A stretch of DNA of 7,419 nucleotides from Syntrophaceae bacterium PtaB.Bin038 (GTDB lineage: Bacteria > Desulfobacterota > Syntrophia > Syntrophales > UBA2192). The position numbers and the translations under genes are program-made. Below are positions 1-5,298 of this stretch, piece after piece. The stretch lies in contig MVQS01000244.1 in assembly GCA_002067855.1 (NCBI GenBank), positions 1-7,419 of the forward strand, given 5' to 3'. The notes below the pieces were generated by a model. It was given only the letters and a program-made list of their open reading frames with translations, did no database searches and was not told where the DNA came from. How positions within the stretch are numbered: the first letter of the stretch is position 1; each line of letters opens with the position of its first letter.

Positions 1-1
1 C

Positions 2-337
2 AAATCGTGGAAGAGCCCCCGCGTGCACCTCTTCTACGTGTGCCGGGACGAGGCGGACGCCAGCTTCGACGACGATATCCGGGGCGAGATCGCCGCGTGC
101 CGCTCCCTCGGCTTCGGGTCCCTCGAGGAGAGGGGCCATGCCTACGAGCTTTACCTCAGCGGGAGCCGCGACCGGCTATCGGCGGCATACATTAACGGCC
201 GGGTCAACGGGGGGGTCATCGACCGGATGATCTTCCTCTGCGGTCCCCCCGCGATGATGGAGTCGCTGACCCGCCAGTTCCGGGACCTTGGCGTGCCCGG
301 CGACCGGATCGTCTTCGAGAGCTACAGCCTGAAGTAG
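2..337 (+). CDS. C-terminal part of a flavin/NAD(P)H oxidoreductase (ferredoxin-NADP reductase-like), 5' end outside the window
   Basis: The open frame runs into the left edge, leaving 111 visible residues, so the GTG at 23 is probably internal. The fragment fits the NAD(P)-binding half of the ferredoxin-NADP reductase superfamily. It has a beta strand with V-H-L-F-Y-V at 8-13, then a D-E-A-D segment typical of the ferric-reductase and phenol-hydroxylase-reductase branch. The hallmark C-G-P-P-A-M-M lies at 80-86, where the Cys-Gly-Pro loop sits over the nicotinamide, and a short D-R-I-V-F-E-S-Y closing strand ends the protein. Such domains pass hydride from NAD(P)H to FAD and then to an iron-sulfur, heme or ferric acceptor. 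The N-terminal flavin domain and any membrane or iron-sulfur domain are not visible, so the acceptor and exact subfamily cannot be named. The superfamily call is solid. Confidence 0.85.
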   Translation, partial: KSWKSPRVHLFYVCRDEADASFDDDIRGEIAACRSLGFGSLEERGHAYELYLSGSRDRLSAAYINGRVNGGVIDRMIFLCGPPAMMESLTRQFRDLGVPGDRIVFESYSLK

Positions 338-360
338 CGAGGCCTGCAGAGCCGATCGCC

Positions 361-388
361 GGGCGGCATATCATTGCGACCGCCGCCC
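361..388 (+). terminator. GC-rich hairpin downstream of the oxidoreductase gene, possible weak terminator
   Basis: GGGCGGC at 361-367 is exactly complementary to GCCGCCC at 382-388, giving a 7-bp stem with a 14-base loop, 24 bases after the stop codon. No T-run follows, so this is not a classical intrinsic terminator. It may stabilise the 3' end or act together with Rho. Confidence 0.3.
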
Positions 389-477
389 TCCCCCTGATCC
401 CCACCCGTCGAGGCAGGGGAAGCGTGGAGGCCGTTTCTCAGGAGGGAAAAGGTGCTGCAGGTCTTCGGATTTCGCTG

Positions 478-506
478 TTGACTTCCGCCCCGCCCCGCAG
501 TAGTTC
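478..506 (+). promoter_or_regulatory. Possible promoter just upstream of the helicase gene (good -35, poor -10)
   Basis: TTGACT at 478-483 matches the -35 consensus in 5 of 6 bases. At the standard 17-base spacing stands TAGTTC (501-506), which matches TATAAT only in its first two bases. The same 12-base string TTGACTTCCGCC recurs at 2175-2186 in a much better promoter. If this one is used, transcription would begin at or next to the ATG at 513. The weak -10 makes the call tentative. Confidence 0.3.
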
Positions 507-512
507 CTCCCC

Positions 513-2147
513 ATGGCACGAAAGCCGGCAATCAAATCCGCAAGAGGCGCCTCCCGGCCCGCCCTGCAGCCCCCGCTGGAGTTCACGGAGCCCTTCAAAC
601 GGGCTCTGCACGTCATGGAAGAGACGCGCCGCCACGTCTTCGTCACGGGCCGCGCAGGCACGGGGAAGTCCACCCTGCTCTCCCATTTCAGGGAGACAAC
701 CGCCAAGCGGGTGGCCGTCCTGGCCCCGACGGGGGTGGCGGCCCTGAACGTCGGCGGCCAGACGATCCACTCCTTCTTCCGGTTCAAGCCCGACGTGACC
801 CCCGAAACGGCCGGGAAGAAGCTCCGGGGCGATGACGCGGGCATCTACCGCAAGCTCGACGCCATCGTGATCGACGAGGTCTCCATGGTCAGGGCCGACC
901 TGATGGACTGCGTGGACACCTTCCTGCGGTCAAACGGCCCTGAAAGAAACGCCCCCTTCGGCGGCCTGCAGATGATCCTCATCGGCGATCTCTACCAGCT
1001 GCCGCCCGTGGTCGGCTCGGCCGAGAAGATGCTCTTCAAGACCCTTTACCTCAGTCCCTACTTCTTCAGCGCCCGCGTCTTCCAGGGCCTCGAGATGGAG
1101 TTCGTCGAGCTGGAGAAGATCTACCGGCAGCGCGACGACCGCTTTATCGACGTGCTCAACGCCATCCGCAACCGCACCGTCACGGAGGAGGACCTGGCGC
1201 TTCTCAATGCACGCGTCGACCCCGAGTTCGAGCCCCCCGCCGACGAGTTCTACATCCACCTCACCAGCACCAACGACCTGGCCGACCGCTACAACGAGGA
1301 ACAGCTCCGAAAGCTCAAGGGCAGGACCTGGACCTCGACGGGCATCGTCGAGGGGGAATTCGGCAGGGAGTACCTGCCGACGGCGCCCGAGCTGAAGCTC
1401 AAGAAAGGGGCCCAGGTCATGCTGCTCAACAACGATGCGCGGGGCCGCTGGGTGAACGGGACCATCGGGAAGATCACGGGCTTCGTCAGGGACCCCGAGG
1501 CGGGCGCGCTCATCCGGGTCCGGCTCAACGACGGCGGGACGGTCGAAGTGGCGCCCTTCACCTGGGAGATCTTCCGGTTCTCCATGAGGGAAGGAACCCT
1601 CGAATCGGAGTCGGTGGGCAAGTTCACCCAGTTCCCGCTGCGTCTGGCCTTCGCCGTGACGATCCACAAGAGCCAGGGAAAGACCTTCGAGCGGGCGATC
1701 ATCGACGTGGGCCGGGGGACCTTCGCCCCGGGCCAGATGTACGTGGCCCTCTCTCGCTGCACGAGCCTCGAGGGCATCGTCCTTCGCAAGCCCCTGCGCA
1801 TGCAGAACATCCTGCTGGACTGGGCGGTCGTGCGCTACCTGACCCGCAGCCAGTACGACCAGGCCGCCAAGAGCCTCTCCCTGGAGGAAAAGATGCGGGT
1901 CCTGGAGGACGCCATCCGGCGGAAGCGCCCCCTGGAGATGGTCTACCTGAAGGGAACCGACGTCAAGAGCCGGAGGACCATCCGGCCGCTGCGCTTGGGC
2001 GAGATGGAGTACGCGGGCAGGCCCTTCCTGGGGCTCGAGGCCTGGTGCCTGAAGCGCCGCGACAGGCGGGTTTTCAACGTGGAGAAGATCCTGAGCCTGC
2101 AGCCGCCCGGTGCCGGGGACCCGGCCCCGGGCGAAGGCAAGAAGTAG
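513..2147 (+). CDS. Pif1/RecD-type superfamily 1B DNA helicase with C-terminal WYL-like domain
   Basis: This 544-residue ATP-dependent helicase is expected to move 5' to 3' on single-stranded DNA. Visible helicase motifs are Walker A G-R-A-G-T-G-K-S-T (46-54), motif Ia A-P-T-G-V-A-A-L-N (71-79) with the Pif1-typical G-Q-T-I-H-S-F-F (82-89), Walker B V-I-D-E-V-S-M-V (119-126), motif III with I-G-D-L-Y-Q-L-P-P (157-165), the T-I-H-K-S-Q-G-K-T-F block (383-392) and Y-V-A-L-S-R-C (410-416). Residues about 465-529 resemble a WYL domain: A-I-R-R-K-R-P-L-E-M-V-Y, then R-T-I-R-P-L-R-L, W-C-L and R-R-V-F-N-V. WYL domains bind nucleic acid or ligands, and from memory WYL-tailed bacterial Pif1 proteins are known (Thermotoga elfii). 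An in-frame stop at 501 makes ATG 513 the earliest possible start, yet no Shine-Dalgarno precedes it. A likely role is genome maintenance; no adjacent gene suggests a defence operon. Confidence 0.93.
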   Translation: MARKPAIKSARGASRPALQPPLEFTEPFKRALHVMEETRRHVFVTGRAGTGKSTLLSHFRETTAKRVAVLAPTGVAALNVGGQTIHSFFRFKPDVTPETAGKKLRGDDAGIYRKLDAIVIDEVSMVRADLMDCVDTFLRSNGPERNAPFGGLQMILIGDLYQLPPVVGSAEKMLFKTLYLSPYFFSARVFQGLEMEFVELEKIYRQRDDRFIDVLNAIRNRTVTEEDLALLNARVDPEFEPPADEFYIHLTSTNDLADRYNEEQLRKLKGRTWTSTGIVEGEFGREYLPTAPELKLKKGAQVMLLNNDARGRWVNGTIGKITGFVRDPEAGALIRVRLNDGGTVEVAPFTWEIFRFSMREGTLESESVGKFTQFPLRLAFAVTIHKSQGKTFERAIIDVGRGTFAPGQMYVALSRCTSLEGIVLRKPLRMQNILLDWAVVRYLTRSQYDQAAKSLSLEEKMRVLEDAIRRKRPLEMVYLKGTDVKSRRTIRPLRLGEMEYAGRPFLGLEAWCLKRRDRRVFNVEKILSLQPPGAGDPAPGEGKK

Positions 2148-2174
2148 GCTCCTTTCCGAATTTCGTTCTCCCGC

Positions 2175-2203
2175 TTGACTTCCGCCTCTCGCTCATGGAT
2201 AAC
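2175..2203 (+). promoter_or_regulatory. Sigma70-type promoter for the envelope gene pair
   Basis: TTGACT (2175-2180) is separated by exactly 17 bases from GATAAC (2198-2203). These match the -35 consensus in 5 of 6 bases and the -10 in 4 of 6. Transcription would start near 2210, leaving a leader of about 80 bases before the barrel-protein gene. It lies in the gap after the helicase stop, so it can serve the downstream pair independently. Confidence 0.55.
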
Positions 2204-2210
2204 TGATCCT

Positions 2211-2226
2211 GCCCGGGAGTCCGGGC
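2211..2226 (+). promoter_or_regulatory. Stem-loop at the predicted 5' end of the mRNA
   Basis: GCCCGG (2211-2216) pairs perfectly with CCGGGC (2221-2226) around the tetraloop GAGT. The stem starts about eight bases after the -10 element, so it would form the extreme 5' end of the transcript. There it could protect against 5'-dependent decay. There is no T-run, so termination is unlikely. Confidence 0.4.
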
Positions 2227-2292
2227 CGCGCCGGGAAACGGCACGCGGTCCGCCTTCACCGCGCCGAGCATTTCTTCACAGGGGGCGAAGAG

Positions 2293-3297
2293 ATGAAGAG
2301 GAGAAGCAGGTCCACGTCCCGCGTTGTCCCGCCGATTGCCCTTGCCGTCGTTTTTCTTCTTTCTCTCTCCGCTGCGGCAGTCTCCGGCGCACAGGACCAG
2401 GATGCCGTCAAGGTCGTCCGGTTCAAGGACGGCACGGCCATCACGGGCAAGATCCTCGAGATGAACATCTACACGATCCGGGTCCAGGCCGCCGACGGGT
2501 CGACCGTCACCCGCCCCTTCGACGACATCGCATCGATCCGCAACAGGGATGATCTCGACAGGACCCGGGGCACCCTCCCGGTACACACCGTCGCGGTCGG
2601 GCTCGAAGCGTTCCACAAGGAATACAAGGAACCCGACGTGATGAACGAGAAGGGGATGATGTTCGGGGTCGGCCTCGCGTACACGTACCGCGACCGGGCC
2701 ATGTTCAAGGCGAGTCTGCTTCTCGCCTACGGCGAGGTGGACTACGAGAACTCCGGCACGCTGGACGGCATCCCCGACCGTCACGTGGAGTTGCGGGGCC
2801 TTGTGGGGTACGATGTCGCCGTCGACCCCACGTTCGTCGTCACTCCCTATATCGGCCTCGGCTATCGCTTCCTTCGCAACGATGCTGCAGGGATGATCAC
2901 GTCCATCGGCGCCCGCGGCTACAACCGGGAATCGAATTATTTCTACTCGCCCGTGGGCATCGCCGTCGTCAAAATCCTCCCCGGGGGGTGGACCCTGTCG
3001 GCGGAGGCCGAGTTTGATTACCTGTGGTACGGAAAGCAATACAGCGACCTGAGCGACGCCAACCCGCTGTTTCCCGACATCTCCAACGAGCAGGACCGGG
3101 GTTACGGTATCCGGGGCGCCGTTCGGATCGAAAAAAAGCTGACCGCGTCGTCGGTCTTCTTCGAGCCCTTCGTCCGCTACTGGCACATCAGCCAGTCCGA
3201 TGACGCCATTTTCTCTGCCGGGGGGACGCTCTACAGGGGATACGAACCCGAGAACAGCACGACCGAGATCGGCGCAGCCGTGGGGCTCGCGTTCTAA
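2293..3297 (+). CDS. Outer-membrane beta-barrel protein with an N-terminal small beta domain
   Basis: This is a 334-residue exported protein. A basic N-terminus is followed by a hydrophobic core at about 13-30 and a likely signal-peptidase site after S-G-A (31-33). Mature residues about 39-83 form a short beta-rich unit of the type F-K-D-G-T-A-I-T-G-K-I-L-E-M ... I-T-like strand ... I-A-S-I-R. This pattern is often seen at the start of periplasmic or outer-membrane proteins. Residues about 96-334 alternate polar and hydrophobic positions, with strands such as P-Y-I-G-L-G-Y-R-F-L (185-194) and Y-N-R-E-S-N-Y-F-Y-S-P (210-220). The chain ends in G-A-A-V-G-L-A-F, with the C-terminal Phe used for BAM-dependent insertion. 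AGGGGG (2280-2285) lies 7 bases before the ATG. A lipoprotein gene follows 13 bases after the stop. The barrel call is strong; the cargo or function is unknown. Confidence 0.85.
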   Translation: MKRRSRSTSRVVPPIALAVVFLLSLSAAAVSGAQDQDAVKVVRFKDGTAITGKILEMNIYTIRVQAADGSTVTRPFDDIASIRNRDDLDRTRGTLPVHTVAVGLEAFHKEYKEPDVMNEKGMMFGVGLAYTYRDRAMFKASLLLAYGEVDYENSGTLDGIPDRHVELRGLVGYDVAVDPTFVVTPYIGLGYRFLRNDAAGMITSIGARGYNRESNYFYSPVGIAVVKILPGGWTLSAEAEFDYLWYGKQYSDLSDANPLFPDISNEQDRGYGIRGAVRIEKKLTASSVFFEPFVRYWHISQSDDAIFSAGGTLYRGYEPENSTTEIGAAVGLAF

Positions 3298-3310
3298 GAG
3301 GGGACCCTCC

Positions 3311-3766
3311 GTGAAAAAACGTGCCATCGCGCACGCCGCGTTGCTTGCCGCCTTTGTTTCGCTGCTCAACGGCTGCCTGCCCGGCATCATCGTCTCGAGG
3401 CAGGAACCTACGGCGCAGGGCCTGCCCGTCGAATTCCGGCTGGGCAACAAGGTGGAAGTCGGCGAATGGATCGCCCTGCAGAAGCAGGTCTGCGGGGACC
3501 TGGATCGGGCGACGGAAGGCCTGCCGGAGGATGCGAGGAAGGACATCTACAGGTATTCCTGCAAGGAGCCCAACCGCCACGCCCTGGGGGAGACCCTTGC
3601 CAACCTCCAGCCCGAACAGGTCGACGACCTGTGCGCCAGGCTCTCCCGGAAGGGCTATGCGGCAAAGCAGGACAGGATACCAAAACCGGCCGGCGAGATG
3701 GGTACGGCCTTCCTCGTTCTCATCGGCACCATGGCCCTCGTGGTGGGCATCGCCGGGGGGATGTAG
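3311..3766 (+). CDS. Small lipoprotein with a C-terminal hydrophobic helix, function unknown
   Basis: The start is GTG 3311, preceded by GAGGGG (3298-3303) at 7 bases. A longer frame reaches back to 3200 but overlaps the barrel gene with unlikely sequence. The 151-residue product begins V-K-K-R, has a hydrophobic stretch, and carries the lipobox L-N-G-C with Cys22 as the acylated residue. Leu at +2 favours outer-membrane delivery over inner-membrane retention. The mature part has three further cysteines (61, 84, 108) and a mixed alpha-helical region, and ends in a hydrophobic segment at about 131-149 (A-F-L-V-L-I-G-T-M-A-L-V-V-G-I). A lipid anchor plus a C-terminal helix is uncommon. The gene lies 13 bases after the barrel gene in the same direction and is very likely co-transcribed with it, which suggests joint work at the outer membrane. 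I do not recognise the family. Confidence 0.8.
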   Translation: MKKRAIAHAALLAAFVSLLNGCLPGIIVSRQEPTAQGLPVEFRLGNKVEVGEWIALQKQVCGDLDRATEGLPEDARKDIYRYSCKEPNRHALGETLANLQPEQVDDLCARLSRKGYAAKQDRIPKPAGEMGTAFLVLIGTMALVVGIAGGM

Positions 3767-3774
3767 GCGGGGAA

Positions 3775-4359
3775 TCAGCCGAACAGCCACTGCAGCAGCC
3801 AGTGCGTGGGCAGGTAAACCAGCGCCGGAAAGCCGGCCATCAGGAGCCCCAGGTAGACCAGGGGCGGCATCCACGTCTGCGGCTCGGCGCCCGGCCCGAA
3901 CACCCAGTTCACGTTGTCTTCCGGGTCCGTGAAGAAATAGGCGAGCGGGAGCACGACCCAGGCAAGGGCCGTCTGCGCGAGCCAGGCCTCCGGCGCATAG
4001 CCGAGCACGTGGACCATCCAGAGCAGCAGGACGGGCAGAAAAACGTGAAACAGGGAGAGCGCCCGGAGGTACATCGGCTTGGTCGGGTCGAACATGTAGT
4101 CCGTCAGCCCCGTGATGCGCTTGCCCGTCAGGAGCTGCCCGAAGTAGCTCACGTTCCAGAGCACCTCCGGCAAAAGCACACCGACGGCGGTCATGCCGGC
4201 CAGCAGGCTGCTCTCGAGCCAGAGCGCGGGCACGGTCATCAGCAGGGCGATGTCCGAGAACCAGAGAAAGTTCCCGGGGCGGTACTTTACGGAATAGACC
4301 GCCACGGTGACCGCGACAAAAAGTGTATAGGCGATCTTGAGCCACAGGGGTATTATCAC
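3775..4359 (-). CDS. Integral membrane protein with about six helices, function unknown
   Basis: I choose GTG at 4359 as the start, giving 194 residues (I-I-P-L-W-L-K-I-A-Y...). The frame stays open further upstream, but that part is Arg-rich and unlike a membrane protein N-terminus. Start evidence is modest, because no clear Shine-Dalgarno precedes this GTG; ATG 4455 is the alternative. Hydrophobic helices lie at about 6-23, 31-49, 51-69, 99-118, 126-144 and 166-185. Polar motifs sit at the loops: N-F-L-W-F-S-D (30-36), L-W-N-V (67-70), D-P-T-K-P (91-95) and D-P-E-D-N-V-N-W-V-F-G-P-G (145-157). These look like the conserved, possibly functional, positions. I recall similar uncharacterised membrane proteins in other bacteria but no assigned activity. 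The stop is 8 bases from that of the convergent lipoprotein gene, with no terminator between them. Confidence 0.75.
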   Translation of the reverse strand: MIIPLWLKIAYTLFVAVTVAVYSVKYRPGNFLWFSDIALLMTVPALWLESSLLAGMTAVGVLLPEVLWNVSYFGQLLTGKRITGLTDYMFDPTKPMYLRALSLFHVFLPVLLLWMVHVLGYAPEAWLAQTALAWVVLPLAYFFTDPEDNVNWVFGPGAEPQTWMPPLVYLGLLMAGFPALVYLPTHWLLQWLFG

Positions 4360-4512
4360 GTTCGGGCAACCCGATTCCAGCGTGAACGCGCACCGGCGTC
4401 CGGCGCGCCGTGAGGAGCGGAAAACCAGGGAGGGAAAGATCCCCGCCGGCCTCATCGCAACATAGCGCACTGCACGGCCCTGCTCCCGTCGCGAGGCCCC
4501 GCGCGCGGCACC

Positions 4513-4541
4513 ATGATACACATCCACCGGGTATTCCGCAA
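4513..4541 (-). promoter_or_regulatory. Sigma70-type promoter reading toward the membrane-protein gene
   Basis: On the minus strand TTGCGG (4541-4536) and TATCAT (4518-4513) are exactly 17 bases apart. They match the -35 in 4 of 6 bases and the -10 in 5 of 6. Transcription would start near 4506, giving a leader of about 147 bases to GTG 4359. This also argues against ATG 4527 as a start, since it lies upstream of the expected transcription start. Confidence 0.45.
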
Positions 4542-4613
4542 CGCATTCGGGACAGGGCCCCGGGACGCCGGCCGGGACGGGAGGCCCCGCAGACCCGAGA
4601 CCGCCGGAGGACC

Positions 4614-4919
4614 ATGAACATTTCGGAATGGCTGGACCGGAAGGAAGCGGAAGGCGTCGACGTCTCGCAGATCGAGCTGCCCGGGGAGCTCCTGTTCGAC
4701 GCCGTCCCCGACGAGACGGTCTTTTTCGAGACCTATAACCCCTGCAGCATCCTCTGCGCCAGGGAGCACCCCTACGCCACGGTCGAGCGTTACGGCCGCT
4801 GGTACTGCGGCAGGGGGCAGGACAAAAAGGCCGGCATCCACAGGACCGGCATGGAGTGGCGGTTCAACACCCGCAACAAGGATCTTGCGATCCGGACCGC
4901 CCGATCGCACATCGAATAA
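4614..4919 (+). CDS. Small conserved-looking cytosolic protein with Cys/His residues, function unknown
   Basis: A 101-residue protein starts at ATG 4614, with GGAGG (4606-4610) only 3 bases upstream; the spacing is tight but the match is strong. It has no signal peptide or membrane segment. The N-terminal third is acidic and helical (W-L-D-R-K-E-A-E-G, D-V-S-Q-I-E-L-P). The centre is aromatic and cysteine-bearing: Y-N-P-C-S-I-L-C-A-R-E-H-P-Y (41-54), then G-R-W-Y-C-G-R-G-Q-D-K-K-A-G-I-H (61-76). Cys44, Cys48, His52, Cys65 and His76 could form a metal site, although this is inference. The C-terminus is basic (W-R-F-N-T-R-N-K-D...). I do not recognise the family. The next gene starts 30 bases downstream, also codes a Cys/His protein, and probably shares the transcript. 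Confidence 0.75.
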   Translation: MNISEWLDRKEAEGVDVSQIELPGELLFDAVPDETVFFETYNPCSILCAREHPYATVERYGRWYCGRGQDKKAGIHRTGMEWRFNTRNKDLAIRTARSHIE

Positions 4920-4949
4920 ACCGACACATCAAGCAGGGAGGCAGAGAGC

Positions 4950-5261
4950 ATGGCCACGAAGAAAGCGGCGCAGAAAAAAGCAGCAACCAAGACGGCGGCG
5001 GGGAAAACGGCGGCACCGAAAAAAGCGGCGGCGGAAAAAACGTCGACGAAAGCGGCCGCAAAGAAGCCGGCGGCAAAAAAAGCGGCAACGAAGGCCGCGG
5101 CGAAGAAGACGGTGAAAAAGGCCGTCAGGAAGCCGGTCAAGGCAACCCGGTACTGCCTCGGGAAATGCTCCTGTGGCGATCCCTGCTGTTATGACAGGGG
5201 ACACTCCGGCGCCCACAAGTGCATCAACCACGCAAAAGGAAAAAGGCAGACGCCGCGATAA
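4950..5261 (+). CDS. Lys/Ala-rich histone H1-like tail fused to a C-terminal Cys/His cluster
   Basis: ATG 4950 follows AGGGAGG (4935-4941) at 8 bases. Of the 103 residues, about 2-66 are almost only Lys and Ala with some Thr and Pro, in A-A-K-K and A-T-K-A-A-A-K-K type units. This composition is known from histone H1 tails and bacterial H1-like or AlgP-type proteins, and such tails bind DNA nonspecifically by charge. Residues 69-94 are quite different: Cys69, Cys73, Cys75, Cys79, Cys80, His85, His89, Cys91 and His94, including C-Y-D-R-G-H-S-G-A-H-K-C. The G-H-x-G-x-H pattern after a cysteine is common in small putative zinc-binding modules. I infer a nucleoid-associated or nucleic-acid-binding protein whose zinc module gives specificity or contacts a partner. 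Low-complexity tails evolve fast, so homology searches should use the C-terminus alone. Start and frame are firm. Confidence 0.8.
   Translation: MATKKAAQKKAATKTAAGKTAAPKKAAAEKTSTKAAAKKPAAKKAATKAAAKKTVKKAVRKPVKATRYCLGKCSCGDPCCYDRGHSGAHKCINHAKGKRQTPR
4953..5145 (+). repeat. Low-complexity Lys/Ala-coding repeat tract
   Basis: Units close to AAAGCGGCG and AAGAAGGCC recur with variation, mixing A-runs (up to seven As at 5075-5081) with GC-rich Ala codons. The tract codes the basic tail of the protein above. Such DNA is prone to length change by slippage or recombination, so the tail length may differ between strains. Confidence 0.7.
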
Positions 5262-5280
5262 CCATCCGCCCCGGACGGTT
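5260..5280 (+). other. Short imperfect hairpin at the end of the Lys/Ala-rich gene
   Basis: The stop codon region AACCATCC pairs with GGACGGTT (5273-5280) with one A-C mismatch and a small GC loop. No T-run follows and the hydrolase Shine-Dalgarno starts 4 bases later. It is therefore more likely a processing or mRNA-stability element than a terminator, if it has any role. Confidence 0.25.
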
Positions 5281-5298
5281 CATAGGGGGCAATCGACG

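Noticed and set aside
930..1667. 245-codon minus-strand frame inside the helicase gene
   Set aside because: It is fully within the helicase coding region, whose motifs are intact on the plus strand, and it has no recognisable domain of its own.
513..2147. Helicase as part of an anti-phage defence operon
   Set aside because: Its neighbours are an oxidoreductase and envelope genes. No nuclease, methylase, toxin or other defence effector is seen on either side.
2074..3546. 490-codon open frame on the minus strand
   Set aside because: It lies opposite the helicase end, barrel and lipoprotein genes, which have signal peptides, motifs and Shine-Dalgarno sites. The minus-strand product is low-complexity and shows no family features; GC-rich DNA often leaves such antisense frames open.
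3466..4413. 315-codon plus-strand frame opposite the membrane-protein gene
   Set aside because: The product is full of Gln, His, Arg and Gly runs, typical of reading hydrophobic codons in antisense. There is no Shine-Dalgarno and no known motif.
3188..4621. 477-codon open frame on the minus strand overlapping the lipoprotein and the membrane-protein gene
   Set aside because: It shares the strand with the membrane-protein gene in another frame. Its product is rich in Arg, Gly, Pro and Ala without membrane helices or motifs, while the chosen frame shows six clean helices.
5075..5082. A-run (AAAAAAAG) as a programmed frameshift site in the Lys/Ala tail
   Set aside because: Such runs follow simply from Lys codons AAA. 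The zero frame continues into a sensible Cys/His module, while the shifted frames give only basic or low-complexity product, and no stimulatory hairpin is evident.
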